Shown here piece by piece: positions 37,920 through 48,342 of a stretch of 64,000 nt of DNA. The notes beneath the pieces were generated by a model. The model saw only the letters and a list, made by a program, of their open reading frames with translations. It did not search any database and was not told the origin of the DNA. Each line of letters begins with the position of its first letter. Positions within the stretch are counted from its first letter, which is position 1. The position numbers were made by a program, and so were the translations under genes. Origin of the DNA: Chitinophaga sp. E66 (GTDB taxonomy: Bacteria; Bacteroidota; Bacteroidia; Chitinophagales; Chitinophagaceae); NCBI GenBank assembly GCA_019285755.1, contig CP079103.1, forward strand, positions 3,782,001 through 3,846,000, written 5' to 3'.

Positions 37920-39784
37920 CTACAGGTTCGTATACTTCAGCCCCAGGCTAAACCAGCGCGAAGGCAACGGAATAGCGCCGATCTCGTTGTAAACGGTATT
38001 GAAGACATTCTGGGCATCCACCATCACGGTGAACCGGCGGATGGCCTGGCTGATGCGGAAGTCGTTGATGAAATACGACTTGCCGGAGATACGGTCGTTG
38101 TAACGCGTAGCCGCCAGCACGGAGAGGCCGCTGTAATTGAACGAAATGGTATTGGTCACCTGGTGCTTCAGGGATGAGATCAGGTACTTGGAATAGAGCG
38201 CCTTTGCGCCGGCCGACTCGGAATCCAGGAAGGAATACGCCAGCTGGATATGTAGTTTTGACTTATCGGAAATGGGGAGGCGGTAATCGGATCTTATGTT
38301 GAAACCTTTGGTGCGCAGGTCGCCCACGTTATTGCTCTGCCAGGGCTCGGTGGTGACCATGCGAGTCCAGTCGATGAAGCTGCTGATGTTCCTGTAGAAG
38401 CCGCTGGCGTTCACCGTCAGCTCCCGATGTGCGAACTTGAATCCCAATTCGCCCTGCAGGGCATCCTCCGGGCTGAGGTCCGGGTTCCCGATATTGCCGG
38501 GGCGCTGGTTCAGGTAAAGATCCGTGAAAGAAGGGATGCGCTGGCTGGTGCCCAGGTTCCCGGTGACGCGGAACGCTTTAGTGATGGCATAGCTGGCATC
38601 CACACCGGGGTATATCTGCCAGTTATAATCCGAATTGTAATTGACATAAGTGCCCGCGTTTACGTCGAGCTTATTATCCAGCAGATAGACCCGATACTGT
38701 GCATAAACGCCAGGTTCTCACGGTCGTGCTGGCCGATATTGGAAGAGTTGATATCTTCTTTCCTCCCTTCCACACCAAATCCTAACTCCCCTACGCGCAG
38801 CGCGTAGGTACTGTTCAATTCGACGGCCATGGAGTTGGTGTAGTGCCGGCTCCTGCCTACGTTGGGGTTGGTTTTGCCGAGATAACGGTAATCGTCGTCG
38901 TTGTACCGGTAGCTAATCCGGGGCATGAGGGTAAACCTTTCTGAAATTGCATGCCTCGACTGTGCGGATGCGATGACGGTCTTCACCGCTTCTGTGGAGA
39001 ATTTGTCGCCGGGAGCGGCATAGAATCCATTGGCGCCGAAACTGTTATCGATATAACCAGCCGAAGTCATGATCTCATTGGCATCGTTGAGCTGGTAGTT
39101 GCCCTGGTAGAAAAACTTAGCGTTTTCGAACTGGGTATTGAACCGGTAGCCATTGCTTTTGTCATAGGAACCGAAAAGGGAATGCTGTTGCTTCGCTTTG
39201 CTGATGACCCCTCCGAGCTGGATGCCGGTGCCGTAAAAGGTCTCCCTGGTGCCGGCGGTATCCTTTTCAAAATTCGACCCGGCGAAAGCTGATACTAATA
39301 TACCTGACTGCTCCGGCTTCTTCGTGATGATATTCACCGCGCCGGTGAGACTGTTGATACCATAGATCCTGGCGGCCGGGCCGCGGATCACTTCTATCCG
39401 CTCGATCGCCTCCACGGGGATGGGGAGGTTGAGCATGTTGTGGGCCGTCTGGTTGTCAATGATCTTTGTGCCGTTGACGAGGACTACGGTTTGTTCAAAA
39501 GAGCCGCCGTCCACGCTGATGTCTGCCTGGCTGCCGAAGGGGCCTCGCTGGCGGATGTCTACCCCGTTGGCATATTGGAGGATTTCCTGGAGGCTGCGGG
39601 CCGGCAATTGGGCGATGGTGGCCTTATCGATGACGTACACATTCCGGTTTTGCTTTGAGATAGGCGTGCTGAAACGGTTCTCGTTGATGACCACCTCGTT
39701 GATATGGATGACAGAATCCTGCCTTTGCTGGGCATAGGTTTGAATGGATATAGCTGTCAGCAGTAGGATGTAGAAAATTCTCAT
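37920..39784 (-). CDS. TonB-dependent receptor, BtuB-like architecture, one frameshift
   Basis: About 621 residues. Signal peptide (MRIFYILLLTAISIQTYAQ), TonB box region (VIHINEVVINENRF), plug (LQEILQYANGVDIRQRGPFG, IERIEVIRGPAARIYGINSL, GAVNIITKKPEQ) and a 22-strand barrel ending WFSLGLKYTNL. It lacks the carboxypeptidase-D-like domain of SusC, so it resembles siderophore or cobalamin receptors. Break near 38690. The barrel segment RIPSFTDLYLNQRPGNIGNP is typical. No cobalamin riboswitch or Fur-like signal is obvious upstream, so the ligand is unknown. Confidence 0.93.
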
Positions 39785-39909
39785 GTATCGTAAAAATTAG
39801 CGCAAAGGTAAGGGCTTGGTGGATTAATATGGAATATGGCGGGAGTCGTTTAAAGCACAGGCAGTAAAATGACCAATATTCGCAGTTTATTTGTTATATT
39901 TGGGATAAT

Positions 39910-40335
39910 ATGTCCGAGTTACCCAATAAAAGAGTTGTAATCATACATTGGAAAAAACGGGATGATTTTTCATTCGAAGTCTTCTCCAATCTGAAGATCC
40001 TTTGTTCCAACTATCCCGAGTTTAACTATAACACATTAAATAATTACTTGAGTAAGGCCAAAACTGCATACGAAAATGACTCCGTTCGTATTGAACGAAA
40101 AAATTTAATATCTAAGACCAAAAGTGTCCCTTCCCAGTTTACTCGCCAAATCGTACCTGTTGTACATAGATCTACTTTAAAAGACGCAAAGGAAAACAAC
40201 GATGACTTCGATTTCTGGAAACTCAAGTCAGCAATTCAACGACTTGCAGCAGTAACTTTCTTAATGAGTCAAATGTTGCAAAAAAATGAACGTATGGATA
40301 AAAATATTGTTAGGCGAATTAAAATGAAAGCATGA
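39910..40335 (+). CDS. Unknown protein paired with a nucleotidyltransferase
   Basis: 141 residues, intact: MSELPNKRVVIIHWKKRDDF, then a helical segment (FNYNTLNNYLSKAKTAYEND) resembling a small HTH, and a basic tail ending RRIKMKA. Its stop overlaps the start of the next gene (ATGA), so both are translationally coupled. A TATATTTG at 39895-39902 could be a -7 element but I see no good -33. More AT-rich than its neighbours, which suggests transfer. As a pair it looks like a toxin-antitoxin module with the nucleotidyltransferase. Confidence 0.8.
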   Translation: MSELPNKRVVIIHWKKRDDFSFEVFSNLKILCSNYPEFNYNTLNNYLSKAKTAYENDSVRIERKNLISKTKSVPSQFTRQIVPVVHRSTLKDAKENNDDFDFWKLKSAIQRLAAVTFLMSQMLQKNERMDKNIVRRIKMKA

Positions 40336-40866
40336 TCCTTGCCCCTGATTTTGAAGATTTCATTCGCCTCCTTAATAGTCATGAAGTAGCTTACATGGTA
40401 GTAGGGGGTATGCCCTGGCATTTCATGGCAAGCCTCGAAATACAGGCGACCTCGATATCTGGATCAATATTTCCGAAGATAATGCAGACAAAATGCTTCG
40501 GGTATTGACTGATTTTGGAATGGGGGCTCTTGGGTTTAATAAAGAAGATTTCCTCGTACCGGGTTATATTACACAAATCGGTTACCCCCTTTGCGCATCG
40601 ATATACTTATGAGTATCGATGGAATTGAATTTGTCGAAGCAATGCCAAATATGCAGCAGTTAGATGTGAATGGATTATTGATTAATTATATCGGTCTGGG
40701 TGATTTCTTAAAGAACAAAGAAGCATCTGGCCGCATACAAGATATTGCTGATATTCAGGAGATTAAAAAAGATATCGATAGCCAGCAAAAAGAAAAAGAA
40801 AACAAAACTAGGGCGAATTATCCTCTTAAACACTCTCTGTCAACGATTACCCTGCATCTTATCTGA
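40332..40866 (+). CDS. Nucleotidyltransferase (DUF6036/MNT-like), one or two frameshifts
   Basis: About 178 residues from ATG 40332 (MILAPDFEDFIRLLNSHEVA). After a missing base near 40412 the frame gives the nucleotidyltransferase signature VVGGYALAFHGKPRNTGDLD (GG...A...G..R.T.DLD), then IWINISEDNADKMLRV, and after 40590 RIDILMSIDGIEFVEAMPN and the C-terminal KNKEASGRIQDIADIQE. These enzymes transfer nucleotides to RNA or proteins and serve as toxins or antitoxins (AbiEii, MNT). It overlaps the upstream gene by 4 bp. Which of the two is the toxic partner is unclear. Confidence 0.85.
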
Positions 40867-40919
40867 GTTAATTCCGCTTTTCCATATTAAAATATGCCTA
40901 ACCTATTCCCCACTTTTAT

Positions 40920-41017
40920 TATTCTCCGCACAATTTGCGGCGAATATTTGTTGCCCTATTCACCGCACTTTATGCGGCGAATACATACCTTATTCTACGC
41001 ATAAAGTGCGGTGATTA
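40920..41017. repeat. Three tandem 27-bp palindromes
   Basis: Copies at 40920-40946, 40957-40983 and 40991-41017. Each has the form TATTCnCCGCA, 5-bp loop, TGCGGnGAATA. Loops differ (CAATT, CTTTA, TAAAG) while arms are kept. In addition 40960-40976 and 40998-41014 are exact inverted copies of one another. They fill the gap between two convergent genes. Confidence 0.85.
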
Positions 41018-41029
41018 AAGAAGTCAACC

Positions 41030-43488
41030 CTAAAACTCCTTCTCCCCGAATTCACTGCCAGGCAGTTTGGATTTGCCCGTAAAACGGTTCAGGTTATAGC
41101 TCAGATTGATGAGAAAGACATCCGTTTCGTAGATGTAATTGGTGGTGGTATAGAAATTCTTCCCGTTGGTGGTGATCCGCTGACGCTGGATTTGGTGCAT
41201 TCCCAGGTCGATGTTCTGCCATTGCAGGGTTGCGGACAAGCGGCCTTCTAGGAAAGTCTTTTTCAGGGAAGCATTTGGCACCAGGAACCGGGAATCCTCC
41301 CCTGCGCTGTAGGCCGGGCAGACAAATAATTCACATTGGCCTGTAGGCTCCATGCCGCGCCCAGTTTGAAGTTCGTATTGGCATTTACGGAATACACCCA
41401 GTCCCGGTTGCTGACAGAGGATTGCTCTCCCAGGATGCTGAGGAGGCCCTTTATGTGGCTGTTGTAAACGTTGCCGCCAACATAGAGGCTCCACCATTTC
41501 AGAAGCTCCAGGTTCGCTCCAATTTCCAGTCCATAGGCCGTGGCAGCTTCCGCATTGGTAAAGACGCGGTTGAGGATGGTATCGGCATAAACGCTGTTGA
41601 CCCGCTGGATGGGGTTTTTCGTGTGCTGGTAATACAGCGTGGCGAATACCGATCCTTTTTGAAAGTGTGGATGGTACCCAGCTCCGCCAGGTCGATGAAC
41701 GACGGCAGCAGGTCGGGGTCTCCTGCTCCAGGGTTTCCGAGTGCTCCCGTTCAGGAATAGGGTTCAGCTCAAAGTTGTTGTTCCGCTGGATCCTCTTGCT
41801 ATACCCGCCTTGGCCTTCCAGCCATCCCGGAAGGTATACATCAGGTTGGCCGAAGGGAATAAATTGGACAGATCCAGCTTGTGCGGGTTAGGATCGTAGG
41901 AGAGCGTTACGGTCCGCGTGGCATATTCATACCTGAGGCCCGCGACATACTCCAGTTTGCGCTGTTTGCCGGAGTATTGGGAATACACGGAATGAATCTG
42001 GTTCCTGGCGCCTGCCGAGCCTCGGAAACGATCCGCGTCCGGCTGCGAGGTAACCGGTGTCACGAAGTAATCGAAACGGCCGTCCTGCGTGTCGTGCCGG
42101 TATTGATAGCCGCTTTCCAGTTTGCCCTTGCCGATGGGCAGGGCATAGTCCAGCCGGAAACGGTATCCGTCGATGGGGTTCTCGTAAGGATTATACACTT
42201 CCTGCAGCACCTTTCCGTTTTCCGGGTAGACCAGGTTCTTATTGCGGGTATTGCCGAACAGGCGGGCGTTTTCCATCAGGGCAGATGCCGTAAGGGTAGA
42301 CTTGTTCCTAAAACGGTGCGTGTAATCGAAATTTCCCAGGTAGAAGTTCCCTTCACGGGTCTGGAGGTTCGAGTTGAAATAAGTGTTGGTATAGATGAGC
42401 TCCCCGCTTGTCATGTCTGCTGCTGAATTGTTATATAGGATATCCGCAAGCCGGGCCTGGTAGCGCTTCCCGATGAATACGCCGGCAGAAAAAGTGTTGT
42501 TCGAATCCAGCGCGAAGGTAGCAGACGCCCTTCCCGCATAGTTGTATTTGTCGAAACTCCGTTCGCCGTTGGAAGGAAGCGGGTTATAACGTTGGAAATA
42601 AAATTCTTCGTATAAACATCCCCTTCCCGGTATCCTGCGTTATCGTTGCGGGTATAGTTACCACCTAAAGAGACGTCCCATTTCTTCTTTTTGAAGTTGA
42701 CGGTCACATCTCCGCCGAAGCGTTTAGGTTGTTCTTTATTGCCATGGTCGCCGGTACTGGGGAGCCCGCCCATCAGATTGGCGGAAACGGTGAGCCCGTC
42801 TGCCGCACCTTTCTTCGTCACGATATTGATGATGCCTCCTTTGCCATCGGGGTCATATTTGGCGGAGGGGTAGTTACCAGTTCTATGTTTTCAATTGCGT
42901 TGGCTGGCAGTTGGCTCAGGACGGTCCGGGCGTCCGTGATCACTGGTTTGCCGTTGATCATTACCATAAAGCCCGATGCCCCGCGTACGCTGATACCGCC
43001 CTCACCGTCGAGGGATACGGAAGGGAGGTTCTTTAATACGTCGATGGCATTTCCCCCTTTTGCAGCTTCAAATTGCCCGGCGCGGTACGACTGTTTATCG
43101 ATCCGGTTTGCAGCATTGGCTTGTGCGCCACTCACGTTCACCTGCTGCAGCATGGCATTGCCCCGGTCGAGTTGCTGCACGCCCAGGTTTAACTTTTGGC
43201 CGGCCGAAAGGCTGAGGTTTTGGATATACCTGGTTTCATATCCCATGAACAGAATCCTTAGGAAATAGCTGCCAGGCGCCAGTTTATCCAAAAGGAAGCT
43301 CCCGTTGGATTGGGTAAGCGCACCTGTCACCAGCGAAGAGTCTGCGCTGGTGAATACTGCTACGCTGGCGTATTCCAGTGGTTGATTTTCTTTTTATCGG
43401 TGATGCTCCCGGTGATGGAAGCTTTTTGCCCAAAAGTAGACTGGACAAATAAAAGCAATACAGGCAAAAAGAGTTTTCTGTAATTCAT
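41030..43488 (-). CDS. TonB-dependent outer-membrane beta-barrel protein, several frameshifts
   Basis: About 819 residues from ATG 43488 (MNYRKLFLPVLLLFVQSTFG, signal peptide). A carboxypeptidase-D-like repeat follows (GSFLLDKLAPGSYFLRILFM), then the plug (AIDVLKNLPSVSLDGEGGIS, RGASGFMVMINGKPV, GKGGIINIVTKKGA in a shifted frame) and an OMP_b-brl_3-type barrel (LKADVTVNFKKKKWDVSLGG region, ESGYQYRHDTQDGRFDYFVT). It ends SEFGEKEF. Breaks near 43370, 42860, 42415, 41760 and 41320. It is not followed by a SusD gene; ligand unknown. Confidence 0.9.
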
Positions 43489-43685
43489 CGGGTTGATTAT
43501 AAAGCCGCCGCAAAGATAATCGCCCGTCTTAACGGTTGGGAGCCCATTCATCAAATATAACCTGGATGCGACAAAAACGGGTTTACCGTCATGCTATTGT
43601 CAGAAACAATACCTGGTTTACCTTAAATGAGGTATAGAAAATGGGATGACTGTGCTTAGTTGCCGTATGTATTACAGGGTAAGCA

Positions 43686-44218
43686 CTAATCGTGCTCTAC
43701 CCAAATCAGTCTGGACGTGTCATACCCGATTTCGCGGGCCTTTTCCAAAAAGCGCTGGCGAATATCGTCGGGTATTGAGGGTTTACGGGATAAGATCCAG
43801 AGATAATCCAGGTTTTTACCTGCGACCAGCGCATATTGATAATCGTCGTCGATGTCGACTACATTATAACCGGAATAGAAAGGCCCGAAAAATGAGACTT
43901 TAAGGGCGGCTGTCTGTTCGTCGCCCCTGAATTTCGCTTTGCCGGTAGCGGATTTCCACTGATGCTTTACGTAATTGAAGCCGCCGTTCTCCACGCGTAT
44001 ACTGCCATCGTCATTCTGCGAATATTCCGCAGTGACGTTATTCATATCTTTCTCGAACCGGTAATCGAACCGGGCAATCTCGTACCATTTACCAGGTATT
44101 TTTCGGGATTGAAGTCCTTTACAGGTTGGGCGTTCCGGGGAATGCTACGGCAGGAAGTCAACAGCAGGCCTCCCACTACGCCCATACCGAACCAGAAAAT
44201 TGTATTCGTTTGCATCAT
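43686..44218 (-). CDS. Lipocalin family lipoprotein (Blc-like), one frameshift
   Basis: About 177 residues from ATG 44218 (MMQTNTIFWFGMGVVGGLLL), lipobox LLTSC. After a shift near 44090 the lipocalin signature KWYEIARFDYRFEK appears, then NNVTAEYSQNDDGSIRVEN, FFGPFYSGYNVVDIDDDYQ and YLWILSRKPSIPDDI. Bacterial lipocalins of this type bind lipids or hydrophobic pigments in the outer membrane. It is the last gene of the carotenoid operon, with its start overlapping the likely stop of the cyclase, so a role in handling carotenoids or membrane lipids is a reasonable inference. Confidence 0.9.
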
Positions 44219-44900
44219 GACGCTGGTTTAAACTTGTAAAAAAATACACGTTCAACAGGAACTGTGTATAACCGTACACAAAATCCTCAACAGGGATCGT
44301 CAGTATCCGGATGTTAAGGAACGTTTCCGGGTTATAGTTTACAACAGCAGACGCAAGGCCCGTGCCAGTCAAAACCCCGTTAACAGCAAAAAACCAGGCA
44401 TCAGCAACAAATAAACGAAAGAAGCCTGCCCGATCAGGGGAAATTTAGCAATAAAGTGGAGATAGATGAGTGCCAGCACCGTGGCTATGGCAGTTACCAG
44501 GGTATACACCCGTCCCGGCTCTATTAATGCAACCAATACGCAAACCGTGATGGCCGCGAATACGATCAGGTTATTAAAAGCCATGGCCCAGGACAGATCA
44601 AAGAATTTATCGAGGCAGTAGTAAGTAAAAACACAGGCAAAAGGGATGCAGATAAAAACATCCATTCTTCCAATGGCAGCCACAACATCCGTACCCCAGG
44701 GTGTAAACGTCATTGAACCACCATACGCCGGTCTGCGCAAACCAGACATCCCAGGCCACAAAGGGTATCGACACAACAACCACAGCCTTCAGGAAAGCGC
44801 CGAAATACCGGTCGAAACGGATGCGTTTGTCGAACGAAAAAACAAAACAGATAATAACCGTAAAAAAATTGATCAACAGATATGTATAGTGGGTCGACAT
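44215..44900 (-). CDS. Lycopene cyclase domain protein (CrtYc/CrtYd-type), two or three frameshifts
   Basis: About 228 residues from ATG 44900 (MSTHYTYLLINFFTVIICFV), an integral membrane protein with six to seven helices. It holds the duplicated cyclase plan: FDKRIRFDRYFGAFLKA, WFAQTGVWWFNDVYTLG, IPFACVFTYYCLDKFF, then in the second half RILTIPVEDFVYGYTQFLL. Breaks near 44703, 44375 and probably a seven-T run near 44239. It should close both rings of lycopene to beta-carotene. It starts 7 bp after the crtZ stop. I place the end at 44215 so that it overlaps the lipocalin start; a longer frame-neutral end is possible. Confidence 0.85.
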
Positions 44901-44906
44901 ATGCAG

Positions 44907-45356
44907 TTATTGCTTGTTGAAATACATCCTGAAGTATTTCAGGGCACCCAGAGAAATCCGAAGCACTCCCCTTCTTCTTTGCCCGTGTGTTTATGATGTT
45001 GTTTATGCGCCCGGCGGATCGCCGGAAATAAGGGCTGTTCGTATTCCGTAGCCAGCGGAAGCGTTGGTGGATGAATATGTCATGAACGAAAAAATAGGCC
45101 ATTCCGTAGAAAAATATGCCCAGCCCGATGTAAAACAGGGCGCCGAAACCCTGCTCCACGCCAAAATATAATAAGGTAATCGTTGGCAGCGCAAAATGAT
45201 GAAGAAGAGGTCATTCCGTTCGAGGTCTCCTTCATGGGAATGGTCATGATGGTCCCGGTGCAGCACCCACAGGAAGCCGTGCATGACATATTTATGGATG
45301 AGCCAGGTTACCCCTTCCATCAACAGGAATGTGCATATGAGTATGGCAATATTCAT
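44907..45356 (-). CDS. crtZ: Beta-carotene hydroxylase, two or three frameshifts
   Basis: About 150 residues from ATG 45356 (MNIAILICTFLLMEGVTWLI). The di-iron histidine motifs are present: HKYVMHGFLWVLHRDHHDH and, after frame correction, FFVHDIFIHQRF and HKQHHKHTGKEEGECFGF. Breaks near 45197, 45030 and 44953, each at a short homopolymer. It adds hydroxyls to the rings of beta-carotene to give zeaxanthin. It starts 4 bp after the crtB stop, in the order crtI-crtB-crtZ-cyclase. Confidence 0.93.
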
Positions 45357-45360
45357 ACTG

Positions 45361-46197
45361 CTACATTGTTGCCAGCTTAAACTGGAAATAACTGCTCATC
45401 ATCAGCGATAGCTTGCGGCCGTTGGGAATCCGGATGCGCTCTTTCAGAATGCGCTGGGCCGGCGTCCGCTGAATCTTGTTGAACAGGGAGATATAGTAAT
45501 TGTACGCAAGGTATACGCCAAAACCTGGAAGTTACCGGTAGCTTCCGGATGCCGGTCAACGCTTCCGCGAAGTCGTCTGCGATTTCTTTTTCGATCGTTA
45601 ATTTGGCCGTGTTGTCAAACAGCCCCATGTCCCACCCGGGAAATAAGTACGGCCCAGGGTACGGTAATCGTCTTTCAGGTCGCGCAGGAAATTCACTTTT
45701 TGAAACGCTGCGCCCAGCTTCATGGCATATGGCTTCAGGGACTCGTATGCCGCCGCGTTCCCTTCCACGAAAACCTGCAGGCACATTAAACCTACAACTT
45801 CCGCGGACCCAAGGATATACTCCCGGTATTTTTCATCGTCGTACTCCAGCGGAGCGAGGTCCATGCGCATGCTTTCCAGGAAACGTTCGATAAGTTCCCG
45901 CCGGATCGCATATCGGTTAACAGCCTCCTGGAAAGATTGCAGAATAGGATTGAGTGAAATACCTTCATCCAGCGCCTGCCAGGTTTGTTCTGTCAGCCGC
46001 TCCAGTAAACGTTTCTTATCATAATCATGAAAACTGTCCACAATTTCATCGGCCAGTCGTACATAGCCGTAGATGGCGTAGATGGCAGGACGAATTGCCG
46101 GCGCCAGGGCCATTATCCCGATGGAAAAACTGGTGCTGTATTTCCGGGTAACGGCTTTGCTGACCTGCATTGACAGCTCCTCAAATAGCACCTTCAT
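45361..46197 (-). CDS. crtB: Phytoene synthase, two frameshifts
   Basis: About 279 residues from ATG 46197 (MKVLFEELSMQVSKAVTRKY). Motifs for squalene/phytoene synthases: YSTSFSIGIMAL, IYAIYGYVRLADEIVDSFHD (first Asp-rich site), CLQVFVEGNAAAYESL, GAAFQKVNFLRDLKDDY (second Asp-rich site) and GRTYFPG. Breaks near 45630 and 45530, after which the C-terminus reads LSLMMSSYFQFKLATM. It condenses two geranylgeranyl diphosphates to phytoene. It overlaps the crtI end by 17 bp. Confidence 0.95.
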
Positions 46198-47674
46198 ATT
46201 GTATCTGTTTAAGTTTATTGACTTCGTTGGCGGCGATTTTCCCGGAAATTATAGACGGTGGAACTCCCGGGCCGGGTACCGTCAGTTGGCCAGCGTAAAA
46301 AAGGTTCGATAACTTCCTGTTCCGCATGGCGGGCTTTCCCACAGCGGTCTGCGAAAGTGTATTGGCAAGGCCATAAGCATTTCCCTGAAAAGCATTGTAA
46401 TCCTGCACAAAATCCCTTACGCAATAGCTCTTGCTGAAATCGATGAGGCTCCGCAGGTGAGTGAGACCCGTTTGCTTTTCCAGTCGGGTAATCATATTAT
46501 TGAAGTAAAGTTCCCGGACTTCCTCTCCGTCATCAAGCCCCGGCGCCAACGGCATCAGCAGAAAAACATTTTCATGCCCGGGAGGCGCAACACCGGCGTC
46601 GGTTTTAGAGGGGCAACAGGCATAAAAAAGTGGCTGTCGGGGCCATTGTTTCTCCTTATAAATATCATCGATATGTGCATCCAGCTCATGTTCAAAGAAC
46701 AAGTTATGATGTTTCAGATTCGGCAGGCTCTCCCGGAAACCGAGATAATAGATAAGGCATGAAGGCGCGAAGGTGCGGCTTTGCCAATATACATGATCAT
46801 AATTACGTTGCGTTTCGTCCAACAGCGACTCCGTATGGTGATAATCGGAAGCAGCGATCACGGCATCGAAATGAATCGCTTCGCCTTGCACGACGAGGCT
46901 TTCCACCCTTCCGTCCTGCGAAACTATCCGTTCAACCGGACTGTCAAAGTAAAACCTGGCACCCTGACTTTCCGCGATCGACTTCATTGCCAATATCAAC
47001 TGATAAAACCCTCCCATTGGGTACCAGGTCCCTAATACAAGTCCACCATAATTCATGAGGCTATACATAGCCGGAATATCTTTGGGCGAAGCGCCGAGGA
47101 AAATGACTGGAAACTCCATCAGCGCCGTCAGCCATGGGTGCCGGAAATATTTCTTCACATACTTACGGAAGCCCGTCAGCAGGTCCAGTTTGATTGCCGA
47201 TGCGGCAATTTTTGGTGAAAGGAATTCCCACCAGGAATGACAGGGTTTATGCACGAAATCCTGCATTCCTGCTTCATATTTGTACCTTGCCGACAACATG
47301 AACGCCTCGAATTTTCGACCAGCGCCGGCTTCGAGACTTTCGCACAGGTCGCGTAGCTGATAGTAATCCCGGGGAACGGACAGGCAGCCATCAGAGAAGA
47401 TCAAATCGAATTGAGGGTCCAAAGGCACCAGGTCATAAAAATCGGCTGCTGACTGGCCGAAGTCCCGGAAGAAGCGCTCGATCACATCCGGCATCCAATA
47501 CCAGCTCGGCCCCATATCGAAAGCATAACCTCCGGCAGTGGTGAATTGCCGGGCCCGGCCACCGGGTTGACTGTTCTTCTCGAAGACATGCACTTCATGA
47601 CCAGCTTTCGCTGCATAGGCGGCGGCCGAAAGCCCGGAGACACCAGCGCCTATGATGGCTATCTTTTTCTTCAT
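46181..47674 (-). CDS. crtI: Phytoene desaturase
   Basis: 497 residues, intact. N-terminal FAD-binding GxGxxG motif IAIIGAGVSGLSAAAYAA with FEKNSQPGGRARQF, the CrtI segment FDMGPSWYWMPDVIERFF, and the C-terminal signature NLFYAGQLTVPGPGVPPSII. It converts phytoene to lycopene at the membrane. It is the first gene of the carotenoid operon; a Bacteroidota-type promoter lies about 195 bp upstream. It is one of the few long genes here without a frame break. Confidence 0.97.
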   Translation of the reverse strand: MKKKIAIIGAGVSGLSAAAYAAKAGHEVHVFEKNSQPGGRARQFTTAGGYAFDMGPSWYWMPDVIERFFRDFGQSAADFYDLVPLDPQFDLIFSDGCLSVPRDYYQLRDLCESLEAGAGRKFEAFMLSARYKYEAGMQDFVHKPCHSWWEFLSPKIAASAIKLDLLTGFRKYVKKYFRHPWLTALMEFPVIFLGASPKDIPAMYSLMNYGGLVLGTWYPMGGFYQLILAMKSIAESQGARFYFDSPVERIVSQDGRVESLVVQGEAIHFDAVIAASDYHHTESLLDETQRNYDHVYWQSRTFAPSCLIYYLGFRESLPNLKHHNLFFEHELDAHIDDIYKEKQWPRQPLFYACCPSKTDAGVAPPGHENVFLLMPLAPGLDDGEEVRELYFNNMITRLEKQTGLTHLRSLIDFSKSYCVRDFVQDYNAFQGNAYGLANTLSQTAVGKPAMRNRKLSNLFYAGQLTVPGPGVPPSIISGKIAANEVNKLKQIQYEGAI

Positions 47675-47874
47675 CGGTTTATTCCGTTGGTTACAAATGT
47701 TCGTCTGTTGCAGCGTCCGGCAGGTTGCCGGTCGTAATTACATGAGAGAATTGGAACGTATCTACCAGGTCGATCTATTCACTTATCAAGCTATAAGTCA
47801 TTATGAATCAATTTACACAACTAAAAGAATACACTATTTAGTATACTACTATACTATTAATTTAATTTATAGTA

Positions 47875-47905
47875 CAAAAATATACCTTTTTATGAGATGA
47901 CAAAA
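47875..47905 (-). promoter_or_regulatory. Probable promoter of the carotenoid operon
   Basis: On the minus strand TTTTG (47905-47901), an 18-bp spacer and TATTTTTG (47882-47875) fit the Bacteroidota consensus. The leader to crtI would be near 195 nt and very AT-rich. The -33 box overlaps the T-tract of the neighbouring terminator. Confidence 0.55.
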
Positions 47906-47927
47906 AAAGAGTGGATGAAATCCACTC
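47902..47927 (-). terminator. Terminator of the SPW-repeat gene
   Basis: Stem GAGTGGAT/ATCCACTC (47909-47916/47920-47927), followed on the minus strand by seven T. It lies 40 bp after the stop at 47967. Confidence 0.8.
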
Positions 47928-47966
47928 TCAATATTGCCCGGGGAATTGTAACCCCAATATGGGAGC

Positions 47967-48342
47967 CTACTGCCGGGTCCGGGGATGCCCAAGAAGGGTA
48001 TATGGAATTGTCCGGGTAGACAACGACGTTGCTATCTCGAATATGCCGGCTAACAAATGCGGTAACCAAACCCGTTCGGCGAAGCCGAACAGCCAGGAGA
48101 GGCAGCCAGCACCACACCGGCCAGCAAATCGAGACCAAGGTGCGTACGCATACCGATGCTTTTAAGATGCCGCCTTCATAATCCGTCAGCAGTGACATCG
48201 CTAAAACGGCAATACCATTAATCACGGGAACCCATTGTGCGGCACTACCGTCATTAAAATCGAGAATGGATGGAGCCAATATCAATAGGATACCTACGAT
48301 ATAATCCAGAATTGCATGAGCCCGGGTGCTGATAAAACGCAT
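47967..48342 (-). CDS. SPW-repeat membrane protein, two frameshifts
   Basis: About 125 residues: MRFISTRAHAILDYIVGILL, LAPSILDF, then VPVINGIAVLAMSLLTDYEG and, after a shift near 48162, GMRTHLGLDLLAGVVLAASP with the SPW-like tail LFGF, ending LLGHPRTRQ. Four TM helices in two similar halves, each with an L-D-x-x-x-G core and an (A/S)P(S/W) turn, as in SPW-repeat inner-membrane proteins. Function unknown. A strong terminator follows. Confidence 0.8.

Noticed and set aside
39785..39909. Cobalamin riboswitch before the BtuB-like receptor
   Set aside because: I looked for the B12 box and conserved stems in the leader and did not find them.
40920..41017. CRISPR array
   Set aside because: Repeats are palindromes 27 bp long with gaps of 10 and 7 bp, too short for spacers, and no cas genes are near.
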